Source of the DNA: Leeuwenhoekiella blandensis MED217
GTDB taxonomy: Bacteria; Bacteroidota; Bacteroidia; Flavobacteriales; Flavobacteriaceae
Direction: 5' to 3'
DNA length: 64,000 nucleotides
Assembly (NCBI RefSeq): GCF_000152985.1
Contig: NZ_CH672395.1
Location: forward strand, 3,321,823-3,385,822
Each line of letters opens with the position of its first letter. Position 1 is the stretch's first letter. Made by a program: the position numbers and the translations under genes. The notes beneath the pieces were generated by a model that was given only the letters and a program-made list of their open reading frames with translations, did not search any database and was not told the DNA's origin. Positions 8,903 through 18,803 of the stretch are shown piece by piece.

Positions 8903-9697
8903 TTATACAATATAGTTTGCCACACCACCATCTACTCGTAATGCTGCTCCGTTTGTTGCTGCCGAAAGCGGACTCGCAACATATACGACCATATTGGCAA
9001 CTTCCTCAGTTTCTGCAAATCTTTGAATTAAAGAAGTTGGTCTGCGCTCTTCAAAAAACGCTTCAACAACTTTTTCTACCGAAGTATTTTGTTCTTTGGC
9101 AGTTTCTTTTAGGTCGTTGGCATTAGCTCTACTCATTGTTGGTCCCGGCAATACGCTGTTTACGGTGACATTGGTTCCCTTACTCAGTCTTGCCAGACCT
9201 CTTGAGATCGCAAGCTGTGCGGTTTTACTAAAGCCATAATGCACCATTTCAGTAGGAATATTAAGCGCAGATTCACTCGAGATGAAAATGATGCGTCCTT
9301 CATCCTTTTTAAGCATTTTAGGAAAGTAATGTCTGGCTAGACGTACGCCGCTCATCACATTTACTTCAAACATTTCAAACCACTGCTCATCAGTGATATT
9401 CTCAAAATCTACTTGATTAAAAATTCCAACGTTATTCACGAGAATATCAACTTCCGGAATTTCTTCAAGCAGATGATCTATGTGCTCCTTCTTAGCAAAG
9501 TCGGCAACGATTCCTGTAATCTCCTCGTTGCCTGTCTCCTTCTTCAATTGTTTAATGACCTCTGCGATGTCATCTGCTTTTCTTCCATTTATGATAACGT
9601 GTGCGCCTTCTTGCGCAAGTCCTTTTGCAATGGCTTTTCCTATACCGGCTGTTGAACCGGTTACCAATGCAGATTTTCCTTTTAACTTTAAATCCAT
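8903..9697 (-). CDS. SDR family NAD(P)-dependent oxidoreductase
   Basis: Classical short-chain dehydrogenase of 264 residues. The cofactor motif TGSTAGIG is at 13-20, NNVG at 88-91, catalytic Ser in IFISSES (140/141), and YGFSK gives Tyr154 and Lys158. NGR (38-40) after beta-2 suggests NADP preference. The substrate is unknown. It stands between the DoxX gene and the broken aldo/keto reductase, all three divergent from an AraC-type regulator, which suggests a stress- or xenobiotic-responsive group. Confidence 0.9.
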   Translation of the reverse strand: MDLKLKGKSALVTGSTAGIGKAIAKGLAQEGAHVIINGRKADDIAEVIKQLKKETGNEEITGIVADFAKKEHIDHLLEEIPEVDILVNNVGIFNQVDFENITDEQWFEMFEVNVMSGVRLARHYFPKMLKKDEGRIIFISSESALNIPTEMVHYGFSKTAQLAISRGLARLSKGTNVTVNSVLPGPTMSRANANDLKETAKEQNTSVEKVVEAFFEERRPTSLIQRFAETEEVANMVVYVASPLSAATNGAALRVDGGVANYIV

Positions 9698-9706
9698 AGC
9701 TTTTGT

Positions 9707-9723
9707 TAGTTGTTAGTTGTTAG
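9707..9723 (+). repeat. Short heptad array (TAGTTGT)
   Basis: Three TAG triplets at 9707, 9714 and 9721 are spaced exactly 7 bases apart, two of the units being identical (TAGTTGT). The array fills most of the gap between the SDR start and the DoxX stop. It is the smallest clear example of the heptad arrays seen elsewhere in the window. Confidence 0.75.
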
Positions 9724-10112
9724 TTGCTTTTGCTAAATAGTCCTTGATTGTATTCTGAAAACAAAAAGAGTATCGCCAGATATAGACCATAAAACAGTTG
9801 AATACCAATAGCCGACCAATTCTCTTGAAATGAGCATCCAAAAATGAGAACACAAATGAGTAAAATACCCACAGCAGCCGTCTCTTTTGCTTTAAAACCA
9901 ATGATTAGCGCGATTCCTAATAGTAATTCTACAAAAGGAAGTATAAGGGCAAAAGGCTTAACGAGTTCAACCGGCAAATAAGTTTCGGCAAAAGAGTTTG
10001 TCATGCCCTGAGCAAAAGCGCTTAGTTTAGGAATACGTATAAACCCGTGTCCCAAAAAACTAAAGCCAATGGGTAATCGGGCTAAGGTATATGCTGCGTG
10101 TTTATTTTTCAT
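9720..10112 (-). CDS. DoxX family membrane protein
   Basis: About 130 residues starting MKNKHAAYTLARLPIGFSFLGHG, with four hydrophobic helices and the DoxX-typical LPFVELLLGIALIIG segment. Members are small integral membrane proteins, some linked to quinone or redox chemistry; the role here is unknown. The ATG at 10112 is preferred over an upstream TTG at 10130. It precedes the SDR gene by 22 bases on the same strand. Confidence 0.8.
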   Translation of the reverse strand: MKNKHAAYTLARLPIGFSFLGHGFIRIPKLSAFAQGMTNSFAETYLPVELVKPFALILPFVELLLGIALIIGFKAKETAAVGILLICVLIFGCSFQENWSAIGIQLFYGLYLAILFLFSEYNQGLFSKSN

Positions 10113-10265
10113 AGCCTTTAAGTGATCCAAGCATATTCAATTTTGAAACAATCGATAGATTATCTAAATATTTAAACAAAAGTTTTTCTTTTTCTACTAC
10201 GAAATAACAACAGATTAACACACAAGCCCTTGTAAAAACATATCATTAAACTGTAATTTTACATC

Positions 10266-11123
10266 ATGAAACGTTATACTCAGTTTAACAGATTAATCGT
10301 TGACGACTTTACCACCGATGTTTGGGAGCATCCATTGCATAACCACAATCATTACGAAGTCATCTTTATCAGGTCGGGCTCTGGTATTCATCATTTAAAT
10401 AATAGTTTGGTACCCTATCACGCGGGACACTTGTATTTATTAGGCCCTGAAGACGAACACGAATTCATCATTGAGGAGCCTACAAACTTTGTATACTTCA
10501 AGTTTACCAAACTCTACTTCGATACGTTTGACGGTGAAAATCCTGCTGTATGGAATCAACATATTGATAAATTGCTCAGTAAAAAATGGAGTCGAAAGCG
10601 CAATCTGCTGAAAAACAAAGAAGACATAAACATCGTTGATGATCTCTTTAAACTTATTGTAACTGAATATGAACGAAATGCATTATTGAGCAAAAAATTG
10701 GTCAACCATCATTTCAAAGCGATTTTACTAGTACTGAACAGAAACGGCCCCAATTGCGATAAAAAACAAAAACGAAGAGCAGATTCTGACATCACTGAGG
10801 CCCTGCTAGAATACATCGAACTCAATATTTACGATCCAAAAAGTGTATCGCAAAAAGAGATCGCTCGGTATTTTCACTATTCTCCAAATTATATCGGTAT
10901 CCTCTTCAAGAAAAATATTGGCACTTCACTTAAAAAATACATACAAGATTATCGTTATAATCTTTTAAAACAACGACTCAAACACGGTCATCAGAGTACC
11001 AAACAACTCAGTCTTGATTTTGGGTTTACAGACGAAAGTCACTTGCACAAATTTGTAAAAACACAGTCAGGAAAAAGTCTTATAAGCTTAAAAAAAGAAC
11101 TCGTTCCTGAAATGATTTTGTAA
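10266..11123 (+). CDS. AraC family transcriptional regulator
   Basis: 285 residues. The N-terminal half is a cupin-like sensing domain (HNHYEVIFIRSGSG and PYHAGHLYLLGPEDEHEF, about 25-75). The C-terminal 100 residues hold the two helix-turn-helix units of AraC/XylS regulators (SQKEIARYFHYSPNYIGILFKK, then LSLDFGFTDESHLHKFVK). It is divergent from the DoxX-SDR-reductase group and is its likely regulator by position. The inducer cannot be inferred. Confidence 0.9.
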   Translation: MKRYTQFNRLIVDDFTTDVWEHPLHNHNHYEVIFIRSGSGIHHLNNSLVPYHAGHLYLLGPEDEHEFIIEEPTNFVYFKFTKLYFDTFDGENPAVWNQHIDKLLSKKWSRKRNLLKNKEDINIVDDLFKLIVTEYERNALLSKKLVNHHFKAILLVLNRNGPNCDKKQKRRADSDITEALLEYIELNIYDPKSVSQKEIARYFHYSPNYIGILFKKNIGTSLKKYIQDYRYNLLKQRLKHGHQSTKQLSLDFGFTDESHLHKFVKTQSGKSLISLKKELVPEMIL

Positions 11124-11368
11124 AAATTCCCGTAGCTCACCTGAAAAGTAAAGTGCTTTGCTTCAGTTTTAACAGCTCATACTAAAAACGTCGACAATAG
11201 ATTTCAAAAAAACTAATTATCAAGTATTTAAAATTATAAATTATGTGAATTTTTAGATTTTCAGATTAACATTGCTTAACAGAACCGCTGTTTTTTTAAT
11301 ATTTCTTAAGCAGCGACGTGTAGTTTATAGCCCTAGCTTAGTACTAAACATTTAAAAAATCTAAAAAG

Positions 11369-11959
11369 ATGAAACGTTTATTTATATATACCAGCACAGC
11401 ACTTTTATCACTAGCATTATTTGCTTGTAATACTAACACGGCTAAGAAAGATTTGGCACAAAATGAAGTCGTAGAGCAACAACTGGAAAAACCCGAGCCA
11501 CCCAAGGTTGTAGTTCCCGAAGGTTATGATTTATACAAAAGCCCGAACCTTATGAACGGGTGGAAACTAAATTTTCTGCATCCGGAGCACGCATCAGTTG
11601 AAGGCAAAGGAAATCAATTGACAATTCGATATACGGGTGAAGACAATTCATTTTACGGTGGACTAACCGACGGATTTATTGTTTCTATGACGATGAGTAC
11701 TGATGAAGCTTTGGAGCAAAGGATTGAAAATAATACTCCTGAGAAAATGGGTGATTATGAAGTATATTCTTACCGTGCATTGAACAGTATAGGTTCCGCA
11801 CAAGTAGATCACTATTTAATTCAATTGACTGAAGCCGGAGACTCTCAACCGGTTTATGCCGATTTCTCAATGGCCGTAAAAGGTAATTCTGAAAAGGAGT
11901 ATAATGCTTTAATTAAAGCCATCTTTGAGTCGATGTCTTGGACAAAGACAACGGTTTAA
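11369..11959 (+). CDS. Hypothetical lipoprotein
   Basis: 196 residues with a lipoprotein signal ending LFAC (Cys20), an acidic/proline linker (about 30-50) and one compact soluble domain (about 55-195) with no motif I recognise. The domain ends in ALIKAIFESMSW, a pattern common in small envelope proteins that resemble stress-response lipoproteins. No operon partner: 245 bases of AT-rich sequence precede it and a terminator follows. Confidence 0.75.
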   Translation: MKRLFIYTSTALLSLALFACNTNTAKKDLAQNEVVEQQLEKPEPPKVVVPEGYDLYKSPNLMNGWKLNFLHPEHASVEGKGNQLTIRYTGEDNSFYGGLTDGFIVSMTMSTDEALEQRIENNTPEKMGDYEVYSYRALNSIGSAQVDHYLIQLTEAGDSQPVYADFSMAVKGNSEKEYNALIKAIFESMSWTKTTV

Positions 11960-11981
11960 ATACCTATAACTAACTAATTAA

Positions 11982-12002
11982 AAAGGCGCCGATGGCGCCT
12001 TT
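11982..12002. terminator. Intrinsic terminator
   Basis: GC-rich 9-bp stem AAAGGCGCC/GGCGCCTTT with a 3-base loop, 22 bases after the lipoprotein stop and just before the stop of the convergent flavin oxidoreductase gene. T-rich on the plus side and A-rich on the other, so it may serve both. Confidence 0.85.
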
Positions 12003-12007
12003 CTTAT

Positions 12008-12940
12008 TTATAACTGCGGAAGTTTTATCGCTTTAAATTCGGTAATGATTTCGGCGACTACTTCTGCTGCGGGTTTAATTTCGTGAATGAGTCCGGCGAT
12101 TTGACCTATTTCTAGTTCGCCCTCTTCAAGATCGCCCTCAAACATTCCCTTTTTTGCTCTTCCACGTCCTAATAGCGCGCTCAATTCTTCTTTGGTCGGC
12201 GTGCTTTCATAAAGACGCTTTACGTCTGTGTAGAACTTATTCTTCAGTAATCTTACGGGAGCAAGCTCTTTTAAAGTAAGTTCGGTAGCGCCTTCTTTAG
12301 CCTCTACTACCAAATCTTTAAAAGCTTGATGACTGCTTGCTTCAGGTGTAGCGACAAATCTGCTACCTATTTGTACACCATCCGCTCCCAAAATCATCGC
12401 AGCAAACATTCCCTTTCCTGTTGCAATACCACCTGCGGCAATTAAAGGAATTTCTAGCTGCTCTTTCACCATGGGAATCAACGTAAAAGTCGTCGTCTCC
12501 TCGCGACCATTATGGCCTCCTGCTTCAAAACCTTCAGCGACCACAGCATCAACGCTTGCATCCTGGGCTTTCAACGCAAACTTTACACTGCTTACTACGT
12601 GCACGACTTTTATACCGTGATCTTTCAAATGCGTCGTCCAGGTTTTAGGATTTCCGGCGCTGGTAAATACAATTTGAACTCCTTCTTCGATAATGATTTG
12701 CATCAGTTTATCGATATCCGGATACAGCAATGGTACATTTACGCCAAAAGGCTTTGTAGTTGCTGCTTTACATTTTTGAATATGTTCACGCAGTACTTCG
12801 GGATACATAGAACCCGCACCTATAAGTCCCAGACCGCCGGCATTACTCACTGCACTGGCAAGTTTCCAACCGCTGTTCCACACCATTCCGGCTTGAATGA
12901 GTGGATATTCAATATCAAAAAGTGCTGTGATTCTATTCAA
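12008..12940 (-). CDS. NAD(P)H-dependent flavin oxidoreductase (nitronate monooxygenase family)
   Basis: 310-residue TIM-barrel FMN enzyme. Visible motifs: PLIQAGMVW (13-21), the family histidine in EAGGHNGR (139-146) and the phosphate-binding segments AAGGIA (168-173) and GADGVQIGSRF (185-195). The family includes nitronate monooxygenase and FabK-type enoyl-ACP reductase; which one applies is open. The start is TTG at 12940, because the next ATG would remove the first barrel strand. It begins 9 bases after the mnmA stop, suggesting co-transcription. Confidence 0.85.
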   Translation of the reverse strand: MNRITALFDIEYPLIQAGMVWNSGWKLASAVSNAGGLGLIGAGSMYPEVLREHIQKCKAATTKPFGVNVPLLYPDIDKLMQIIIEEGVQIVFTSAGNPKTWTTHLKDHGIKVVHVVSSVKFALKAQDASVDAVVAEGFEAGGHNGREETTTFTLIPMVKEQLEIPLIAAGGIATGKGMFAAMILGADGVQIGSRFVATPEASSHQAFKDLVVEAKEGATELTLKELAPVRLLKNKFYTDVKRLYESTPTKEELSALLGRGRAKKGMFEGDLEEGELEIGQIAGLIHEIKPAAEVVAEIITEFKAIKLPQL

Positions 12941-12949
12941 AATAAAAGT

Positions 12950-14149
12950 TTATGAGATTACGCCACTACCTAAGCATTCGTCGCCATCATACCAAGCTAC
13001 AAATTGTCCTTCACTAATCGCAGATTGTGGATTTTCAAAAGAAACAAAAAGCCCATCTTCCACTTTATGCAACCAGGCTTTTTCAAGCGGCTGTCGGTAA
13101 CGAATGCGTGCTTTAGTTTCTACAACTTCTCCTTCCTGAAGTTTTAGATCTTCTCTGATATAATGTACCTCATCCTCTTGCACAAACAACGCGCTGCGCA
13201 ACAATCCCGGATGGTTTTTCCCTTGACCGGTATAGATCACATTTTCTTCAACGTCTGTATCTATCACAAAAAGCGGTTCTGGCGTACCCCCTACGGCAAG
13301 ACCTTTGCGCTGCCCTTTTGTAAAATAATGCGCCCCTTGATGCTTGCCTACAACCTTACCTTCGGCAATGCTGTACTTTGGTTTTTTAGCTAATACAGCA
13401 ACATCAGTCACGGCGACATCAGAATCATTAGCTTCTTGAAAATCGTTAATTTTTTCCTGAGCGCGTTCCGCAGGAATTTCTACAATCACGCCCTCTTTCG
13501 GCTTTAATTTTTGCTGAAGAAAATCAGGTAAGCGTACTTTCCCGATAAAGCATAAACCTTGAGAATCTTTCTTTTCTGCAGTCACCAAATCTTGTGCTTT
13601 TGCTATTTTACGCACTTCGCTTTTCTGCAAATGCCCAATAGGAAATAAGGTTTTGGCAAGCTGTTCTTGAGATAACTGACATAAGAAATACGACTGATCT
13701 TTATTAGCATCCGCTCCGGCTAGCAATTGATATACAGGCTTCCCATCAATTTCGGTCTCACCTCGCTGACAATAATGTCCTGTAGCCACATAATCTGCTC
13801 CGAGATCGAGCGCAATTTTCATAAAAACATCAAACTTGATCTCACGGTTGCACAACACATCAGGATTAGGTGTGCGTCCCATCTCATATTCCCAAAACAT
13901 ATAATCTACAATACGCTCTTTATATTGCTCGCTCAAATCTACCGTTTGAAAGGGAATCCCAAGTTTTTCTGCAACGAGCATGGCATCATTACTATCATCG
14001 AGCCAGGGGCATTCATCTGAAATGGTCACCGAATCATCGTGCCAGTTTTTCATAAACAAACCAATCACATTATAACCGGCCTCCTTCAACAAATATGCTG
14101 AGACGCTACTATCTACACCACCACTAAGGCCTACTACTACGGTTTTCAT
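12950..14149 (-). CDS. mnmA: tRNA-specific 2-thiouridylase
   Basis: 399 residues. The PP-loop SGGVDSS (9-15) binds ATP. The catalytic cysteines are in [16 protein letters not shown] (Cys100) and GLCFIGK (Cys200). The enzyme thiolates U34 of Lys, Glu and Gln tRNAs. The ATG at 14149 is used; the in-frame TTG nine bases upstream adds only three residues. A good -7 promoter element lies about 40 bases upstream. Confidence 0.95.
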   Translation of the reverse strand: MKTVVVGLSGGVDSSVSAYLLKEAGYNVIGLFMKNWHDDSVTISDECPWLDDSNDAMLVAEKLGIPFQTVDLSEQYKERIVDYMFWEYEMGRTPNPDVLCNREIKFDVFMKIALDLGADYVATGHYCQRGETEIDGKPVYQLLAGADANKDQSYFLCQLSQEQLAKTLFPIGHLQKSEVRKIAKAQDLVTAEKKDSQGLCFIGKVRLPDFLQQKLKPKEGVIVEIPAERAQEKINDFQEANDSDVAVTDVAVLAKKPKYSIAEGKVVGKHQGAHYFTKGQRKGLAVGGTPEPLFVIDTDVEENVIYTGQGKNHPGLLRSALFVQEDEVHYIREDLKLQEGEVVETKARIRYRQPLEKAWLHKVEDGLFVSFENPQSAISEGQFVAWYDGDECLGSGVIS

Positions 14150-14186
14150 ACAGTTCAATTTGAATGCTAAGTCGAATACTTTTGTG

Positions 14187-14194
14187 CAAAATTA
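14187..14194 (-). promoter_or_regulatory. -7 promoter element for mnmA
   Basis: TAATTTTG followed by CA on the minus strand fits the Bacteroidota TAnnTTTG -7 box and lies about 38 bases before the mnmA ATG. The -33 element is weak (a T-rich TTTTTTAG about 20 bases upstream). Confidence 0.55.
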
Positions 14195-14223
14195 CGAAAA
14201 CAAAGAGCGTATTTCTAAAAAAC

Positions 14224-14254
14224 GAAAAGCTTCAGTAAGGTACTGAAGCTTTTC
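14224..14254 (-). terminator. Intrinsic terminator after yidC
   Basis: 14-bp perfect inverted repeat around a 3-base loop (stem with AAGCTTCAGTA), followed on the minus strand by GTTTTTTAG. It lies 24 bases after the yidC stop and ends the pyrG-yidC unit. Confidence 0.88.
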
Positions 14255-14277
14255 AATTTGTGGTGGGACAAAAAAGA

Positions 14278-16143
14278 TTATTTATTGCGCTGCTGTTTTT
14301 CAGCTTGCTCCATCATTTCAGAAAACTTCTGAGAGAATTTGCTCTTCTTTTTTGGCTTTGCCTTAGCTGTAGCGATCTTCGCGTGAATTTTATCTTCATC
14401 TAAAATAAAATTCTTGATCACTAGCATAATTCCGATGGTAATCAGGTTTGAAATAAAGTAATACAAACTCAATCCACTCGCATAGTTGTTGAAGAAAAAC
14501 AACATCATAATTGGTGATAAATACATCAGGAATTTCATATTCGGCATTCCCGGCTGCTGTGTTTGCTGCATACTTTGACCCGTTGTCATCGTCATATAAA
14601 TAAAGATTGCAATAGATGCCAAAATCGGGAATAAACTCACGTGATCTCCGTAAAACGGAATATGGAACGGCAAGTCTGCAATTTTATCATAGCTCGATAA
14701 ATCGTCTGCCCAAAGGAAGCTCTTATGTCTTAATGCAAATGCCGAAGGGAAAAAGGTAAACAAGGCATAGAACACAGGAATCTGAAGCAATCCGGGAATA
14801 CAACCACTCAAGGGGCTGGCACCGGCTTTACTATAAAGCTTCATCGTTTCCTGCTGCTTCTTCATCGGGTTATCTGCATACTTCTCGTTGATCTCATTGA
14901 TCTCCGGTCTTAAAACCTTCATCTTTCCTTGAGATAAGTACTGCTTGTACTGCACCGGAGAAAGCAATAATTTGATCGAGATCGTCAATAAAATAATGGC
15001 AATTCCTGCAGGGAAATAAGCGATCAAGAAATTAAAGAACGGGATGATCAAGTATTTGTTGATCACACCAAAAATCCCCCAACCTAACGGCATCGCTTCG
15101 TCAATATCTCGATCGTAGTTGTTTAAGATCTGATAATCGGTTGGACCATAATAGAAGTCCATCGCATAGTTAAGCTCGCCATTTACCGGCTTCAGCGTCA
15201 TATTGGCTGCATACTGCTTGGTATATACGGTATCAACTTCTTCATCTTCAACCAAATTTTTAGAAGAAAAACGCACCTCATCAAAAGGTTGATCGGTTAA
15301 TAATATAGAGCTGAAGAAATGCTGTCTAAAGTTAAACCAGTCTACATCGGTCTCGATCGCATCATCATCACCGGTCTGGTCTAATTTGTCGTGGTCTCCT
15401 TCTTCATATTCATAAGTTAAACGCGTATAACGGTTTTCATAAGTAATACTTTTTGCGTGACGATAACCCTTCAGTTGCCAATCTAAATTGATAGGCTGCG
15501 AAGTATTAACTACATTTTGTAATCCTACTGTTTTGATGCCGAAGCCCATCATATAGTCATCTGGCGTCAGCGTATAGCGGTATTCTAAATATTCTGAATC
15601 TGAAACTTTAAGTTTCATAGACAGCACTTGATTTTCTCCTTCTTTTGAAAGTGAAGGTTCAAAGTACAAGTTCTCACTGTTCAAGGTGCGATTATCTGTA
15701 GTGCTGAAGGTAAGATTGAATCGGCTGTTTCCATCTTTAATTAGGTAAACAGGAACAGAATCATAACTCTTGAAATTCTTCAAACGTGCTTCAGTAATAA
15801 AACCACCTTTGTTGCTCACTTTAAGCGCAAGCACATCGTTTTCCAGCTCGGTAACATCATCTGTCGCTGAAGGTAAAGTCGCTGAGTACGCAAAACTTCC
15901 TAAAGTAGCTTTGTAGCGCTCTAATGCCAAAGAGTCATTTTGCGGCGTGGTGCTTTCAACTACAGCATCGGTTTGCGATGCTTTTTCTGCAGCTGCTTCC
16001 TGAGCTTCAACCTGCTCTTCTTGTGCTTTTTGCGCAGCAAGTTCTTCTTCAGTTGGCTGGTTTTGCCAAAGCATAAATAATAAAATAGCTCCTATTAAAA
16101 GGAACCCAATCATTGACTGTTTGTCAAATTTCTTTTCTTCCAT
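14278..16143 (-). CDS. yidC: Membrane protein insertase YidC
   Basis: About 621 residues. An N-terminal membrane anchor (MIGFLLIGAILLFMLW) is followed by a Glu/Ala/Gln-rich linker, the periplasmic beta-supersandwich domain (to about 345) and the conserved insertase core with PVQYKQYLSQGKMKVLRPEI, GCIPGLLQIPVFYALF and a basic C-tail (KAKPKKKSK). It inserts and folds inner-membrane proteins with or without SecYEG. ATG at 16143 is chosen (MEEKKFDKQ); another ATG is two codons upstream. It follows pyrG by 97 bases. Confidence 0.95.
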   Translation of the reverse strand: MEEKKFDKQSMIGFLLIGAILLFMLWQNQPTEEELAAQKAQEEQVEAQEAAAEKASQTDAVVESTTPQNDSLALERYKATLGSFAYSATLPSATDDVTELENDVLALKVSNKGGFITEARLKNFKSYDSVPVYLIKDGNSRFNLTFSTTDNRTLNSENLYFEPSLSKEGENQVLSMKLKVSDSEYLEYRYTLTPDDYMMGFGIKTVGLQNVVNTSQPINLDWQLKGYRHAKSITYENRYTRLTYEYEEGDHDKLDQTGDDDAIETDVDWFNFRQHFFSSILLTDQPFDEVRFSSKNLVEDEEVDTVYTKQYAANMTLKPVNGELNYAMDFYYGPTDYQILNNYDRDIDEAMPLGWGIFGVINKYLIIPFFNFLIAYFPAGIAIILLTISIKLLLSPVQYKQYLSQGKMKVLRPEINEINEKYADNPMKKQQETMKLYSKAGASPLSGCIPGLLQIPVFYALFTFFPSAFALRHKSFLWADDLSSYDKIADLPFHIPFYGDHVSLFPILASIAIFIYMTMTTGQSMQQTQQPGMPNMKFLMYLSPIMMLFFFNNYASGLSLYYFISNLITIGIMLVIKNFILDEDKIHAKIATAKAKPKKKSKFSQKFSEMMEQAEKQQRNK

Positions 16144-16240
16144 AATCATCGAGGCTCACGCCTTATTGTATTCGTATGTAATTTAGTTTACGGGAAACCC
16201 GGCTAAGTTAAGTGGCTAGAAGCAATAACAATCCCACAGA

Positions 16241-17899
<1,659 letters not shown>

Positions 17900-17938
17900 T
17901 TAAGCTCTTTTTAACATGAAGAGCGCGTCTACGGGATG

Positions 17939-17970
17939 CAAAGATAGCGATTTATTGACGAACCTTTTAA
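17939..17970 (-). promoter_or_regulatory. Bacteroidota-type promoter for pyrG-yidC
   Basis: TATCTTTG followed by CA (17939-17946, minus strand) is a classic -7 box; a TTA at 17968-17970 stands 21 bases upstream as a partial -33 element. The predicted start leaves an untranslated leader of about 50 bases. Confidence 0.7.
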
Positions 17971-17989
17971 GTGGTTTTTAGGATAATTT

Positions 17990-18238
17990 TTAAGGTTTTC
18001 TTTTAGGCTGAGGCGCTGGGTATTGCCGTTTGATTTTAAAAATAAGCTCTTCTAACCCATTGATTTTGATCTCGTGCATTTGCTGCATCATAAAACCCAG
18101 TTTTCCCTCAGGAAAGCCTTTTTGCTTAAACCACCCAAAATAGTACTCCGGGATTTCTACCAAATAACGGTCTTTGTATTTGCCAAAAGGCATTTTGTAA
18201 TAGGCAAGTTCGATAAGGCTTTCCGGGTTCAAGATCAA
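17990..18238 (-). CDS. DUF3820 family protein
   Basis: 82 residues with MPFGKYKDRYLVEIPEYYFGWF, the signature of the small DUF3820 family, and a basic C-terminus. Function unknown. The start codon is TTG at 18238, overlapping the TGA stop of the pentapeptide gene, so the two are translationally linked. The next ATG is codon 16, inside the conserved block, so it is less likely. Confidence 0.8.
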   Translation of the reverse strand: MILNPESLIELAYYKMPFGKYKDRYLVEIPEYYFGWFKQKGFPEGKLGFMMQQMHEIKINGLEELIFKIKRQYPAPQPKRKP

Positions 18239-18801
18239 ACAATTTTAATGTGATAACTACGGAGTAATCCGGCTAAACCTCCTTTGTTGAAGATCGCTCC
18301 GCGTATTTTATTTTCATCAGGATTGAGCTCATAATGTACCGCCGAAGAAAAATCGGTTTGTTCCAGATTGGTTTGGTCAAAAGTGGCTCCTGCAAGATTG
18401 CATTCGTCTAGAAAGACGCCTGAAAGATTAGCTTCAGTAAAATCGGCTTCTTTTAATTGACATTGACTGAATTGAGACGAACTCAAATCAACTTGATAAA
18501 AACTGCTAAAATCAAGCGTACATTGCGAACAATATACCTGAAACAGAAAGCTGTTACAAGCTTCAAAGGCAATACCTAGCATTTTGCACGCTGAAAATTC
18601 ACACTCTTGAAAGGCCGTCTGTACCAATTTGGCTCCACTCAAATCGCAATTTTCAAACGTACAATTGGTAAACGTAAGCTTTGAAAGATTGGCTTTCGCA
18701 AAAACACAACTCCTGAATACACAATCTTCAAAATCTGCAACGAATGGGTTTTCAGCAAAATTGTGATTTTCAAAAATTTGGTCTGTGAGGAGTTCGTTCA
18801 T
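18235..18801 (-). CDS. Pentapeptide-repeat protein, Qnr/McbG-like
   Basis: 188 residues, nearly all A(D/N)Lxx- or CxFxx-type pentapeptide repeats that would form a right-handed quadrilateral beta helix. A break with GIAFEACNSFLFQVY after about residue 75 resembles the loop region of Qnr-type DNA-gyrase-protecting proteins. Chromosomal relatives are common in Bacteroidota and mostly untested. It begins 2 bases after the MATE exporter gene, so the pair is co-transcribed. Confidence 0.83.
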   Translation of the reverse strand: MNELLTDQIFENHNFAENPFVADFEDCVFRSCVFAKANLSKLTFTNCTFENCDLSGAKLVQTAFQECEFSACKMLGIAFEACNSFLFQVYCSQCTLDFSSFYQVDLSSSQFSQCQLKEADFTEANLSGVFLDECNLAGATFDQTNLEQTDFSSAVHYELNPDENKIRGAIFNKGGLAGLLRSYHIKIV

Positions 18802-18803
18802 AA

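Noticed and set aside
8842-9126. Plus-strand open frames opposite the SDR gene
   Set aside because: They mirror a well-supported SDR coding region, have no family motif and arise from its codon pattern.
11124-11368. Small RNA or leader in the gap before the lipoprotein gene
   Set aside because: Only weak 5-7 base inverted repeats (such as TGCTTAA/TTAAGCA) in AT-rich sequence; nothing stands above chance.
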